64,000 nucleotides of DNA from SHZI01 sp041396045 (lineage in GTDB: Bacteria > Pseudomonadota > Gammaproteobacteria > Steroidobacterales > GCA-2729495): the NCBI GenBank assembly GCA_041396045.1, contig JAWKZI010000003.1:1-64000 (forward strand), given 5' to 3'. The first letter of the stretch is position 1. Each line of letters starts with the position of its first letter. Below the pieces are notes generated by a model, which made no database searches, was not told where the DNA came from, and saw nothing but the letters and a program-made list of their open reading frames with translations. This document shows, piece after piece, positions 28,833-38,081 of the stretch. A program made the translations under genes and the position numbers.

Positions 28833-29526
28833 ACGACGCAGGGCGAAGCGCCCGGAGTTCAGCATCGATGGCCCGAAGCCGCTCCGGCGTTCCGACATCA
28901 GTCCACCGTCCTGTATGAAGCTCGCCCGTCACCTGCCCTCGAGTCGCAGCCCGTCGCAGCAGCGGGGCAAGCGGAAAGCGTCCGACTGTACAGCCATCGA
29001 ACAATGCCGGCGACAGGATCGAAATTCCCGCGAAAGTGAAGCTTGGCAGGCCCCGGATACCATCAGCCGGAGGCACCGTTACCAGCTCGCCATCCAGGCA
29101 GAAGTCTCCATTGGCGTTGTGGGGGGGATTGGTTACCAGCACCAGATGCGCCAGCACACCAGGCCGAAGGTCAGCCAATGAAAAGCCGTAGTCGCAGGCG
29201 ATATCGCCGTTGACGACCCAGAACGGGCGGTCACCGAGCAAGGGCAGCGCGTGCCAGATGCCACCGCCGGTTTCCAGGGGCTCCGGCCCCTCGTCGCTGA
29301 AGGCGATGCTGACACCATAACGATTGCCGTCACCCAGATAACGACGAAGCTTGTCGCCGTGCCACGACAGGTTGACAACCAGCTCCCGGACGCCGGCCTG
29401 GCCTAGAGCCTCGATGTGGTAGTCGATCAGGGGCCGCCCACCAACCGGTAGCAGGGGTTTGGGCAGGTCGTTGGTCAGGGGGCGCAGCCTTTCGCCGCGG
29501 CCGGCTGCCAGAATCAGTGCATGCAT
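28828..29526 (-). CDS. murU: N-acetylmuramate alpha-1-phosphate uridylyltransferase-like nucleotidyltransferase (MurU)
   Basis: A 232-residue sugar-1-phosphate nucleotidyltransferase with the signature LILAAGRGERLRPLTND..PKPLLPV at the N-terminus and the metal-binding D in VVNGDIACD (about residue 108). Its place divergent from lptD matches the Pseudomonas peptidoglycan-recycling gene murU, which makes UDP-MurNAc from MurNAc-1-phosphate. The partner kinase gene amgK is not next to it here. The MurU call therefore rests on family and position; another NDP-sugar substrate is possible. The divergent gap to lptD is 83 bases. Confidence 0.8.
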   Translation of the reverse strand: MHALILAAGRGERLRPLTNDLPKPLLPVGGRPLIDYHIEALGQAGVRELVVNLSWHGDKLRRYLGDGNRYGVSIAFSDEGPEPLETGGGIWHALPLLGDRPFWVVNGDIACDYGFSLADLRPGVLAHLVLVTNPPHNANGDFCLDGELVTVPPADGIRGLPSFTFAGISILSPALFDGCTVGRFPLAPLLRRAATRGQVTGELHTGRWTDVGTPERLRAIDAELRALRPASS

Positions 29527-29609
29527 GGGCAGAATGGTAAGGCCAAACGGGATGAGCCTGCGCCCGCTATACTTCCCGCCTGCACGACGATTACCGATCT
29601 GGGGGACTC

Positions 29610-31856
29610 TTGCGCCGCAGCCTGCTTATCATTCTGCTGTGGACCGCTGCGACCGTCGCCCACGGTGCCGAAGCTGACTCCCCGCCCGCCCCGGTATTCG
29701 GCTGCCCGATACCAGCCCCACCGCCCCTGACCCGCGCGGGAATTCAGTCGGCGCTGACCAGTTTCGATACGTCATCGCCGGCCGATGCCACCAGCGAAGT
29801 GGTCGACATCATCACCGGCGACATTGAAGTCGACCTCAAAGGCCCTGCCATATTCAAGAGCCCCCTGGTGGTACGTCAGGGGAATCGCGAAATCGCCGCA
29901 GATGAAGCGCGCTTTGATCGCGACTCCGGGGACCTGTCCGTCTCCGGCCGGGTCGAGTATCGCGATCCGGCGACCAGGGTGCTCGGTGACATCGCCCGTT
30001 ACAACACCAACAGCCAGCTCTTTAGCGTCGACGGGGCTGAGTACGACCTTTACTCCCTGCCAGCCAGAGGATCTGCCGACAATATTTCACTGCAGGCCAA
30101 CGAGCAGCTCTCGCTGTCCAACGTGACCTATACAACCTGTGCTCGTGGCAAGGACGACTGGCTGCTGCGGGCGAGTTCACTAAAGGTCAATCGAAAAACC
30201 GGAACCGCCACGGCCAGAAACGCCCGGCTGGAGTTCAAGGGCGTGCCCATTCTGTACACCCCGTACCTGACCTATCCTGTGGACAACCAGCGCAAGTCCG
30301 GGCTGTTGTTGCCGGACGTGGGCAACAGTGCCCAACGGGGCATTGAGTACGCACAGCCGTGGTATTTCAATCTTGCCCCCAATTACGATGCAACCCTGAC
30401 CCCACACTACATGTCACGGCGTGGCATTCAGACCAAGGGGGAATTTCGATATCTGAGCGGCAACACCAACGGGCTGCTGGCCGGCGAATTCCTCCCCAAC
30501 GACGATGTCACGGACCAGAATCGCGGGCTGCTCTACTGGTTCAACCGGTCGCTACTGCCGGCCGGGTGGCGCAATACGATAGATGCCACAGATGTCACCG
30601 ATTCCACCTACTACGAGGACCTGTATAGCGGCCTGTCCAATACCAGCCAGACTCATCTGCGGCGTCGGATGGATTTCGAGCTATTCAACGAAACCTGGTT
30701 TGCACTATTGCGCGTTGAGGACTACGAAACGCTGGACGAGGCCATTGCTCCGGACGACAGGCCTTACCGTCGCCTGCCACAGCTCGCTCTCAACGGGCAC
30801 TGGCCCAACGCACCTTTTGGCCTGGATCTCGGCCTGCAATCCGAATTGACCTATTTTGACCGGGATACCGGGGTCACGGGCCTGCGTGCCCATGCACTGC
30901 CCGAAGTCTCCCTGCCGTTCCAGATGGGTCCTTTTCAGATGGAACCCTATGTGGGTCTGGACCTGACGACCTACGATCTGGGCAATGTGGCCCCGGGCGA
31001 CAACGACAAGCCGGGCCGGGCCGTTCCCATCTACAGCCTGGATCTGCGCACTGTCCTGGAACGCGTATGGGGCGACGGCGGCAAGTGGCTGCAAACGCTG
31101 GAACCGCGTGCCCAGTTCGTCCACATTCCGTTCAAGGATCAGAGCGACCTGCCCGTCTTTGACACCATCGAACCGGATTTCAATCTGGTACAGCTGTTTC
31201 GCCGCAAGCGCTACGTAGGTCTGGACAGGCTCAGCGACACGGATCAGCTCAATCTCGGCCTGACCACCCGTCTGGTCCGTGCCAGCGACGGCTCGCAGTT
31301 TCTGACGGCCACGATTGGTGAAACGCAGTATTTCAGTTCGCGCGATGTCGTGCTGCCAGGCGACGTACCCAGCAACGACAGCGCCTCGGACTACCTCGCC
31401 GAACTCGGCATGAATTTCAACGACCGGTGGAAGGTGGATCTGGGCTACCAGTGGGACTCCGATGACCACGTGACGCGACTGGCCGAGGCCCGGGTGCTGT
31501 ACCAGCCGGACGAGTATCGGGTACTGAATGTGTCATACCGTTTTCGGCGCGATACAGTGCGCGAAATCGACATCGCGGGCGCCTGGCCGCTGGGCAAAAG
31601 CTGGAGCATCGTCGGACGCTACGACTACTCCCTGCTGGACAATCAGGCGCTGGAACGCTTTGTGGGACTTGAATATTCCACGTGCTGCTGGGGCGTCCGG
31701 CTGGTGGCGCGGCGCAACCTCAGCAACCGCGACGGTGAATCTGATTCAGCAGTTACGCTGCAACTGCTATTGAAGGGCTTCGGCAGCTCGGGCAGTGCTG
31801 CAGAGAGCATGCTTGACCGTGGTACTCTGGGCTACGATCGATTCGATCAATATTGA
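29610..31856 (+). CDS. lptD: LPS-assembly protein LptD
   Basis: LptD is the outer-membrane beta-barrel that inserts lipopolysaccharide into the outer leaflet together with LptE. The 748-residue protein starts at TTG, with GGGGGA just upstream as ribosome site. It has a signal peptide (cleavage about residue 20), an OstA/LptA-like beta-jellyroll (about 65-175) and then the barrel. The four cysteines that form the non-consecutive disulfides in E. coli LptD are all present: C32, C177 and the adjacent pair C692-C693. It heads the lptD-surA-pdxA-ksgA-apaG-apaH operon. Confidence 0.95.
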   Translation: MRRSLLIILLWTAATVAHGAEADSPPAPVFGCPIPAPPPLTRAGIQSALTSFDTSSPADATSEVVDIITGDIEVDLKGPAIFKSPLVVRQGNREIAADEARFDRDSGDLSVSGRVEYRDPATRVLGDIARYNTNSQLFSVDGAEYDLYSLPARGSADNISLQANEQLSLSNVTYTTCARGKDDWLLRASSLKVNRKTGTATARNARLEFKGVPILYTPYLTYPVDNQRKSGLLLPDVGNSAQRGIEYAQPWYFNLAPNYDATLTPHYMSRRGIQTKGEFRYLSGNTNGLLAGEFLPNDDVTDQNRGLLYWFNRSLLPAGWRNTIDATDVTDSTYYEDLYSGLSNTSQTHLRRRMDFELFNETWFALLRVEDYETLDEAIAPDDRPYRRLPQLALNGHWPNAPFGLDLGLQSELTYFDRDTGVTGLRAHALPEVSLPFQMGPFQMEPYVGLDLTTYDLGNVAPGDNDKPGRAVPIYSLDLRTVLERVWGDGGKWLQTLEPRAQFVHIPFKDQSDLPVFDTIEPDFNLVQLFRRKRYVGLDRLSDTDQLNLGLTTRLVRASDGSQFLTATIGETQYFSSRDVVLPGDVPSNDSASDYLAELGMNFNDRWKVDLGYQWDSDDHVTRLAEARVLYQPDEYRVLNVSYRFRRDTVREIDIAGAWPLGKSWSIVGRYDYSLLDNQALERFVGLEYSTCCWGVRLVARRNLSNRDGESDSAVTLQLLLKGFGSSGSAAESMLDRGTLGYDRFDQY

Positions 31857-31869
31857 CGCACTTTGACTC

Positions 31870-33237
31870 ATGCTGATGCTTGCCATCCCGCCGCGCACCC
31901 GGCCTCAACATCTGCTCTCTTCGTACGGGCTTTCCGCCATCGTTTTCCACGGCCTGGTCCTGGTCAGCCTGCTGCTGGCCAGCCTGGCCATACACGCCCA
32001 AACCCGGGAACTCAGCAGTACCGGCGAGTTGCTCGACGGTATTGCGGCGCTGGTTAACGACGGCGTGGTCCTGAAGAGTGAATTGCACGATGAGACCGCG
32101 AGAATTGTCACCCGCCTGCAGCAGCAGGGTACCCAGCTTCCACCGCAGGAGATGTTGCAGCACCAGGTTCTGGATCGCCTCATCATCCAGCAGCTTCAGC
32201 TGCAACGGGCCGCAAAGCTCGGCATTCAGGTTTCCGACGAGGCACTGAACCAGGCGCTGGGCACCATTGCCCAGCGCAACAACACCACGCTGTCGGAATT
32301 GCCGGGCCTTCTGGCCCGCGAAGGTGTGGATTACGCTACCTACCGGCGTGAGCTGCGCGATCAGATCACGATCGACCAGTTGCGTCAGCGGGACGTACTG
32401 CAGCGGATCAATGTGACACCGGTAGAAGTGGACTCCTATCTTGCCAGGCAGCAGGGCAAGGCGAGCCAGCGCGAAGAATACCTGCTCTCCCATATTCTGA
32501 TCGGCATCCCGGCCAACGCCAGCCCAACACAGATCGAGACGGCGGAAAAGCTGGCGAATGAGGTCTACCAGCGCCTCCAGAACGGCGAAGACTTCGCCAA
32601 ACTGGCCGTAAGCTACTCCAGCGGTCAGCAGGCACTTGAAGGCGGTAGCCTGGACTGGCTGCGGGGCAATGAACTGCCGAGCATATTTGCCGACGTGGTT
32701 CCCGGTCTTGCCAAGGGTCAGGTCAGCGAACCCATACGCAATGCCAGCGGCTTCCATCTGATCAAACTCGTGGATCGCCGCGGCGACGCGGCGATCATGG
32801 AAAACCAGACACACGCCCGTCATATCCTGCTGACCCCCAACGAACTCATGGACGACAGCGCAGCCGAGCAGCAGCTCAAGCAGATTCGCGCGCGGATTCT
32901 CGGCGGCGAGGACTTTGCCGCTGTGGCCAAGGCGGTATCCGAGGATCCTCAATCTGCAGTCGAGGGCGGTGATCTGGGCTGGACCGGTCCGGGCAGCTTT
33001 GTTCCAGTCTTTCAGGCACAACTGGACCAGCTCAAGCCCAACGAGATCAGTGAGCCCTTCAAAACGCAGTATGGCTGGCACATCGCGGAGGTTCTGGAGC
33101 GGCGCGTGTATGACGCCACGGCCGACCGGCAAAAGCAGGAAGCCATTCTGGCCATACGCAACAGCAAACTGGCCGATGAAGTCGACCTCTGGACCCGTCG
33201 GCTACGTGACGAGGCCTTCGTCGAGTACCGGATGTAG
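31870..33237 (+). CDS. surA: periplasmic chaperone and peptidyl-prolyl isomerase SurA
   Basis: SurA escorts outer-membrane proteins such as LptD through the periplasm. The 455-residue protein has a long signal region (hydrophobic segment about 24-42), the N-terminal chaperone domain, and two parvulin domains. The first parvulin domain (about 205-310) starts with YLLSHILIGIP and the second (about 315-420) with HARHILLTPNEL. A C-terminal helix completes the chaperone module. It starts 13 bases after lptD. The usual length is about 430, and the excess lies in the signal region, so a later start is possible. Confidence 0.95.
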   Translation: MLMLAIPPRTRPQHLLSSYGLSAIVFHGLVLVSLLLASLAIHAQTRELSSTGELLDGIAALVNDGVVLKSELHDETARIVTRLQQQGTQLPPQEMLQHQVLDRLIIQQLQLQRAAKLGIQVSDEALNQALGTIAQRNNTTLSELPGLLAREGVDYATYRRELRDQITIDQLRQRDVLQRINVTPVEVDSYLARQQGKASQREEYLLSHILIGIPANASPTQIETAEKLANEVYQRLQNGEDFAKLAVSYSSGQQALEGGSLDWLRGNELPSIFADVVPGLAKGQVSEPIRNASGFHLIKLVDRRGDAAIMENQTHARHILLTPNELMDDSAAEQQLKQIRARILGGEDFAAVAKAVSEDPQSAVEGGDLGWTGPGSFVPVFQAQLDQLKPNEISEPFKTQYGWHIAEVLERRVYDATADRQKQEAILAIRNSKLADEVDLWTRRLRDEAFVEYRM

Positions 33238-33272
33238 CCACCGTTTCGCATCGAGCTCCAGCCCCCCAGACA

Positions 33273-34319
33273 ATGTCTCCTGCCACACCTCGCATTGCTG
33301 TTACCACCGGCGAGCCCGCTGGTATCGGACCCGATCTGATTCTGGATCTGGCACGCCGGCCGTGGCCGGCGGAACTTGTGGTGCTTGGCGACAGCCGTTT
33401 GCTGGCCAGTCGGGCCCGTGCCATGGGTCTGCGGATTGGCATCGCCGAGTTCAATCCGCACTCGGCACCCGAAGAGGCACGTGCGGGCCGGCTGGTAGTC
33501 GCCGATGTGCCAGTGAAAGTTCCTGTGGTGCCGGGCCGACTCGATGTACAGAACGGTCCGTGGGTGCTGGAGTTGATCAGGCAGGGCAGTGTCGGTTGCC
33601 AGCGGGGCCAGTTCGAGGCACTCGTTACTGCGCCGGTACACAAGGCGGTGATCAACGACAGCGGTACGCCGTTTACCGGCCACACGGAATTTCTGGCGGA
33701 GCTCACCAACAGCCCGGTTCCGGTCATGTTGCTGGTAGCGGCCGAACTCCGCGTTGCGCTGTGCACGACGCATCTGCCGCTGTCGGCCGTACCCGCAGCG
33801 ATTACTCAGGCGCGAGTCGAAACGACGGCACGTATTCTGGATGACGGGCTGCGTCGACGGTTCGGCATCAGCAGCCCGAAGATTGTCGTTCTTGGTCTCA
33901 ATCCCCACGCTGGAGAGTCCGGTCATCTGGGCGATGAAGAAATCCGGGAGATCGGCCCGGCAATCGCCCGGCTGCGCGCCAGTGGCGTGTCGGTCGTCGG
34001 CCCGTTACCGGCCGACACGGCTTTTATAGAGTCGAATCTCGTCGGTGTCGACGCGGTGCTGGCCATGTACCACGACCAGGGCCTGCCGGTTCTGAAGCAC
34101 CGTGGCTTCGGTCATGCCGTCAACGTGACGCTGGGCTTGCCGATCATTCGTACTTCGGTCGACCATGGCACGGCCCTGGATCTCGCCGGTACTGGCCGCG
34201 CAGATGCAGGCAGCCTGCACGCCGCCGTTGAACTCGCGATCAGCATGGTCCGCTCTACAGCCCGTTCATCATCGATAAATGTCACGCCAGCAACATCTAC
34301 AATGACCTCGTCGCTGTAG
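33273..34319 (+). CDS. pdxA: 4-hydroxythreonine-4-phosphate dehydrogenase PdxA
   Basis: PdxA oxidises 4-phosphohydroxy-L-threonine in pyridoxal phosphate synthesis. The 348-residue protein begins RIAVTTGEPAGIGPDL, typical of the family. Metal-binding histidines are in FTGHTEFL and MYHDQGLPVLKH, and GLNPHAGESGHLG marks the substrate site. The end shows a longer, serine/threonine-rich tail (STARSSSINVTPATS) than usual, so the last ~20 residues may be poorly conserved. It lies in its standard place between surA and ksgA. Confidence 0.95.
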   Translation: MSPATPRIAVTTGEPAGIGPDLILDLARRPWPAELVVLGDSRLLASRARAMGLRIGIAEFNPHSAPEEARAGRLVVADVPVKVPVVPGRLDVQNGPWVLELIRQGSVGCQRGQFEALVTAPVHKAVINDSGTPFTGHTEFLAELTNSPVPVMLLVAAELRVALCTTHLPLSAVPAAITQARVETTARILDDGLRRRFGISSPKIVVLGLNPHAGESGHLGDEEIREIGPAIARLRASGVSVVGPLPADTAFIESNLVGVDAVLAMYHDQGLPVLKHRGFGHAVNVTLGLPIIRTSVDHGTALDLAGTGRADAGSLHAAVELAISMVRSTARSSSINVTPATSTMTSSL

Positions 34320-34338
34320 ACAGCTGGTGCGCACCCAG

Positions 34339-35178
34339 ATGAAAGCGCGCAAGCACCTAGGCCAGAACTTTCTTGTCGACGGCAATATCATTCGCAAGAT
34401 CATCGCCGCGATCGGACCCCGGCCGGGCGAACACTTCGTCGAAATCGGGCCGGGGCGTGGCGCGCTGACCGTGCCGCTGCTGGCCGCCGGCGTGAGGCTG
34501 GACGCGATCGAGATCGACACCGATCTGGCGCGGGAACTACCGCAGCGCATTGCCGCGGGACTCGCGGCCAACACCAGCAGCAGTGCCGAGACCAGGCACA
34601 GTACGGATTCCGATCGTTTCAGAATTCACTGTGCGAATGCATTGCAGTTCGACTTTCGCCAACTGGTCAGCGGCAATGCCATGCGCCTGGCTGCCAATCT
34701 GCCGTACAACATATCGACCCCGCTGCTCTTTCATCTGCTGGATCAGGGTACGGCGTTCTCGGATCTGCATGTGATGCTGCAAAAGGAGGTCGGCGACCGC
34801 ATGGTCAGCGAACCCGGCAACAAGGTTTACGGCCGACTGACGATCGCCATCGCCTTGCGGTGTTCGGTTGAGCGGCTGTTTGACATCCAGCCAGGCAGCT
34901 TTCGGCCGGCACCAAAGGTGGAATCAGTAATGCTGCGGCTCAAACCACATGCCCAACCCCTGGCGGATGACGCTGTGCTGGCCCGCGCCGACCAGCTCGT
35001 AGCACAGGCATTTACCATGCGTCGCAAGCGGCTCAGCAATGGTCTGCGCGGCCTGCTGACCCCCGCAGAAATTCGCTCGGTCGACCTGGACGACGGCGAC
35101 CGACCGGAACAATTGGCGCCCCAGGCCTGGCTGCGGCTGGCAGCCCTTGCCAATCCGACAACCCGTCTCCCAGAATAA
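34339..35178 (+). CDS. rsmA: 16S rRNA dimethyltransferase KsgA/RsmA
   Basis: The enzyme dimethylates two adjacent adenines (A1518/A1519) near the 3' end of 16S rRNA. From the ATG of MKARKHLGQNFL the protein has 279 residues; a GTG 12 bases upstream is an alternative. The SAM motif reads VEIGPGRGALT and the catalytic motif IV is NLPYNIS (about residue 120). An insertion of about 20 serine/threonine-rich residues (around 78-98) is longer than in E. coli. It sits between pdxA and apaG as usual. Confidence 0.95.
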   Translation: MKARKHLGQNFLVDGNIIRKIIAAIGPRPGEHFVEIGPGRGALTVPLLAAGVRLDAIEIDTDLARELPQRIAAGLAANTSSSAETRHSTDSDRFRIHCANALQFDFRQLVSGNAMRLAANLPYNISTPLLFHLLDQGTAFSDLHVMLQKEVGDRMVSEPGNKVYGRLTIAIALRCSVERLFDIQPGSFRPAPKVESVMLRLKPHAQPLADDAVLARADQLVAQAFTMRRKRLSNGLRGLLTPAEIRSVDLDDGDRPEQLAPQAWLRLAALANPTTRLPE

Positions 35179-35187
35179 CGGCACAAA

Positions 35188-35574
35188 ATGAGTAAACCAG
35201 TCAGTCACACCAGTATCCAGATAACGGTAGAAACACTGTATCTCCCCGATCAGTCCGAACCCGATGGCGAGCGCTATGTGTTTGCGTATACGGTAGCGAT
35301 CCGCAATACCGGTTCCCAGCCGGCGCGGCTGGTCAATCGCCACTGGATCATCACCGATGCCAACGGCAAGGTGCAGGAAGTCCAGGGAGAAGGCGTCGTC
35401 GGCGAGCAACCGCATATTCTCCCCGGCCAGCAGCATCGCTACTCCAGCGGTGCGGTAATTGAAACGCCCGTGGGCACGATGGAAGGCAGTTACGGCATGC
35501 GGACCGACGACGGCACGCAATTTCGAGCGGAGATTCCCTGCTTCCGGCTCGCGGTGCCCGGCGTATTGCACTAG
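35188..35574 (+). CDS. apaG: ApaG (DUF525) protein
   Basis: A 128-residue single-domain protein of the ApaG fold. The family segments RYVFAYTVAIRNTG, LVNRHWIITDANGKVQEVQGEGVVGEQP and GTMEGSYGM are all present. It is of unknown precise role, linked to Co2+ resistance and to diadenosine tetraphosphate metabolism through apaH. It starts 9 bases after ksgA and ends 9 bases before apaH. Confidence 0.95.
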   Translation: MSKPVSHTSIQITVETLYLPDQSEPDGERYVFAYTVAIRNTGSQPARLVNRHWIITDANGKVQEVQGEGVVGEQPHILPGQQHRYSSGAVIETPVGTMEGSYGMRTDDGTQFRAEIPCFRLAVPGVLH

Positions 35575-35583
35575 GCAGCTCGT

Positions 35584-36402
35584 ATGGCGATCTACGCCAT
35601 AGGCGACGTTCAGGGCTGCTGCGATGAACTCGAGCGTCTGCTGGACGCGCTGCACTTTGACACCTCAAGCGACGAACTCTGGCTGACAGGCGATCTGGTC
35701 AATCGCGGCCCGCGCTCACTGGCAACCCTGCGACTGGTACGTTCACTGGGAGATCGCGCCACAGTCGTCCTCGGCAACCATGATCTGCATCTGATCGCGC
35801 TGGCCTACGGTAATCGGACCCGGGCCCACAACAGCCGCGAACTGACCGATGTAATCGATGCGCCCGACGGGCAGGAGCTGGTGGAGTGGCTGCGGCAGCG
35901 TCCGCTCGCGTACTACCGCCCGGAACTCAATACCCTGATGGTTCATGCGGGCGTTGTGCCTGAGTGGGACGCGCCGTTGACGATGAAATTGTCGGCGGAA
36001 GTCGAACAGGTGCTGCAGGGGCCCGGGTGTGCCGGATATATCCGCGATCTCTACGGCGACCAGCCCGCACGATGGTCACCCCAACTGGTGGGTCAGGAGC
36101 GCTTGCGATTCATCACCAACTGCCTGACTCGTGTGCGCTACTGCCGGGCTGATGGCACTCTCAATCTCGAGGAAACCGGTCCACCCGGATCGCAACCACC
36201 GGGGCTGCACCCGTGGTTTGAACTGCCGGGCCGCAAATCGGCCGGGGTCCGGATGGTATTCGGCCACTGGGCCTCACTGGGATTATTGATCGACGATAAT
36301 CTGCTGGGGCTCGACACCGGCTGTGTGTGGGGCAGGCGGCTTACCGCCGTGCGCCTGGACGGTGTGCCGGAAACCACCAGCATCGCCTGTCAACGCCCCT
36401 GA
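35584..36402 (+). CDS. apaH: bis(5'-nucleosyl)-tetraphosphatase, symmetrical (ApaH)
   Basis: ApaH splits Ap4A into two ADP in the cytoplasm. The 272-residue protein shows the calcineurin-type phosphoesterase motifs GDVQGC (residues 7-12), GDLVNRGP (about 37-44) and GNHD (about 63), with the histidine in MVHAGVVPEW. It ends the lptD operon and converges with thyA. Confidence 0.95.
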   Translation: MAIYAIGDVQGCCDELERLLDALHFDTSSDELWLTGDLVNRGPRSLATLRLVRSLGDRATVVLGNHDLHLIALAYGNRTRAHNSRELTDVIDAPDGQELVEWLRQRPLAYYRPELNTLMVHAGVVPEWDAPLTMKLSAEVEQVLQGPGCAGYIRDLYGDQPARWSPQLVGQERLRFITNCLTRVRYCRADGTLNLEETGPPGSQPPGLHPWFELPGRKSAGVRMVFGHWASLGLLIDDNLLGLDTGCVWGRRLTAVRLDGVPETTSIACQRP

Positions 36403-36424
36403 GGAGCGGCTACTGCCTGAGGGG
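36396..36424. terminator. terminator hairpin between apaH and thyA
   Basis: An inverted repeat with arms CCCCTGAGG and CCTGAGGGG (8 of 9 pairs) and an 11-base loop. It starts over the apaH stop codon and ends just before the thyA stop on the other strand. No T tract is visible. The position between convergent genes supports bidirectional termination. Confidence 0.45.
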
Positions 36425-36434
36425 ATCGTGCGAC

Positions 36435-37229
36435 CTAGACCGCGATGGGGGCACGGATTGCCGGATGTGACCGGTAATCCACGATCTCGATGTCTTCGTA
36501 GCGATAGTCAAACAATGAGCCCGCACGACGCCGCAAATTCAGGCGGGGCAGTGGCAGCGGGTCGCGCTTGAGTTGCTCGCCCGATTGATCCAGATGGTTC
36601 AGGTAAAGGTGGCAATCTCCCCCGGTCCAGATGAACTCTCCAATCTTCAGTTCACACTCAGCGGCCACAAGGTGAGTCAGCAGCGCATAGGACGCGATAT
36701 TGAAGGGAACGCCCAGAAAAACGTCAGCACTGCGCTGATAGAGCTGACACGAGAGTCGCCCGTCCGCGACCCAGAACTGGAACAGCGCGTGACAAGGCGC
36801 CAATGCCATTTTCGGTAACTCGGCCACATTCCAGGCGCTGACGATGATTCGCCGGGAATCAGGATCATTGCGAATCAGGTCGACAGCCGCCTGCAACTGA
36901 TCAATATGCGTACCGCCGGGTGTGGGCCATGAACGCCACTGCGCTCCGTATACCGGCCCCAGATCGCCGTTCTCGTCAGCCCATTCGTCCCAGATGCTGA
37001 CGCCGTTCTCACGCAGGTAGGCGATATTGGTGTCGCCATTGAGAAACCAGAGCAGCTCATGAATGATGGACTTGAAATGGATCTTCTTGGTCGTGACAGC
37101 CGGAAATCCGTCGGCCAGATCGAATCGCATCTGATAGCCGAAAACTGACAGGGTGCCGGTGCCGGTGCGGTCCGCTTTGCGGACGCCATACTCGCGCACG
37201 TGTCGCAACAAATCGAGATATTGGCGCAT
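36435..37229 (-). CDS. thyA: thymidylate synthase ThyA
   Basis: ThyA methylates dUMP to dTMP with methylenetetrahydrofolate. The 264-residue length equals E. coli ThyA. The catalytic cysteine is C146 in APCHALFQFWV, with the dUMP-binding arginines in DRTGTGT and DPDSRRIIVSAWN. It follows lgt on the same strand with an 18-base gap, the usual gammaproteobacterial pair. Confidence 0.97.
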   Translation of the reverse strand: MRQYLDLLRHVREYGVRKADRTGTGTLSVFGYQMRFDLADGFPAVTTKKIHFKSIIHELLWFLNGDTNIAYLRENGVSIWDEWADENGDLGPVYGAQWRSWPTPGGTHIDQLQAAVDLIRNDPDSRRIIVSAWNVAELPKMALAPCHALFQFWVADGRLSCQLYQRSADVFLGVPFNIASYALLTHLVAAECELKIGEFIWTGGDCHLYLNHLDQSGEQLKRDPLPLPRLNLRRRAGSLFDYRYEDIEIVDYRSHPAIRAPIAV

Positions 37230-37247
37230 GGGGTGACGGTTCCAGCG

Positions 37248-38051
37248 CTAGTTCTGTGGATACCGCGAGCGCATTGCCGCCGGTTCACGCCGGTAGGCCA
37301 GAATGAGCAAAACAACACCGCCAATGATCATCGGCACGGTCAGCACCTGCCCCATGGTGACCCAGCCGAAAGCCAGATAGCCGATCTGCGCGTCAGGCAG
37401 CCGCAGGAATTCCACCGCACAACGAAACAATCCATAGCCCAGCAGGAAGAGTCCGGACACTGCCATCGTGGGCCGCGGTTTCGACGAATACACCCAGAGA
37501 ATCACGAACAGCGTCAACCCTTCAAGCCCCGCTTCGTAAAGCTGGGTTGGATGGCGGGGAACGCCATCGACAATGAATGCCCAGGGCACTGTCGTTGGTG
37601 CACCCCACAGCTCATCGTTGATGAAGTTGGCGATGCGCCCCGCACCCAGTCCGATCGGTACCAGTGGCGCCACAAAATCCGTCAGCCGGAAAAAGGGCGT
37701 CTTCAGCCGCCGGGCATATAGCGCCAACGCGGTTAATACCCCGAGCAGGCCGCCATGGAACGACATCCCGCCTTCCCAGATCCGGAACAGGTTCAGGGGG
37801 TTTTCCTGCAGCTGGTCGAATCCGTAGAACAACATGTAACCGATACGGCCACCGAGCAGCACACCCAAAGCACCGTAAAAGATCAGATCATCGACCTGAA
37901 CAGCCGTAACAGGTGAGTCTGAACGGGCCGCTCTTCGTCGGCCCAGATACCAGGCCGCCACAAAGCCGATCAGGTACGTGATGCCGTACCAGCGGATGGC
38001 CACTGGTCCCAGATGCACGGCGATCGGGTCGATATGGGGATACACGAACAT
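37248..38051 (-). CDS. lgt: prolipoprotein diacylglyceryl transferase Lgt
   Basis: Lgt attaches diacylglycerol to the lipobox cysteine of prolipoproteins in the inner membrane; RlpA and the membrane-fusion lipoprotein of this window are possible clients. The 267-residue protein has about seven membrane helices and the family signature GRIANFINDELWG. GGRIGYMLFYG and the H in GMSFHGGLLG are also present. It diverges from hrpB; only 30 bases separate the two start codons. Confidence 0.96.
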   Translation of the reverse strand: MFVYPHIDPIAVHLGPVAIRWYGITYLIGFVAAWYLGRRRAARSDSPVTAVQVDDLIFYGALGVLLGGRIGYMLFYGFDQLQENPLNLFRIWEGGMSFHGGLLGVLTALALYARRLKTPFFRLTDFVAPLVPIGLGAGRIANFINDELWGAPTTVPWAFIVDGVPRHPTQLYEAGLEGLTLFVILWVYSSKPRPTMAVSGLFLLGYGLFRCAVEFLRLPDAQIGYLAFGWVTMGQVLTVPMIIGGVVLLILAYRREPAAMRSRYPQN

Positions 38052-38081
38052 GAGATGCGTATGGTACTAGACTGCGGCCCG

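Noticed and set aside
32408..33132. Long frames opposite surA and lptD
   Set aside because: They are antisense to well-recognised genes in GC-rich DNA and show no conserved motifs.
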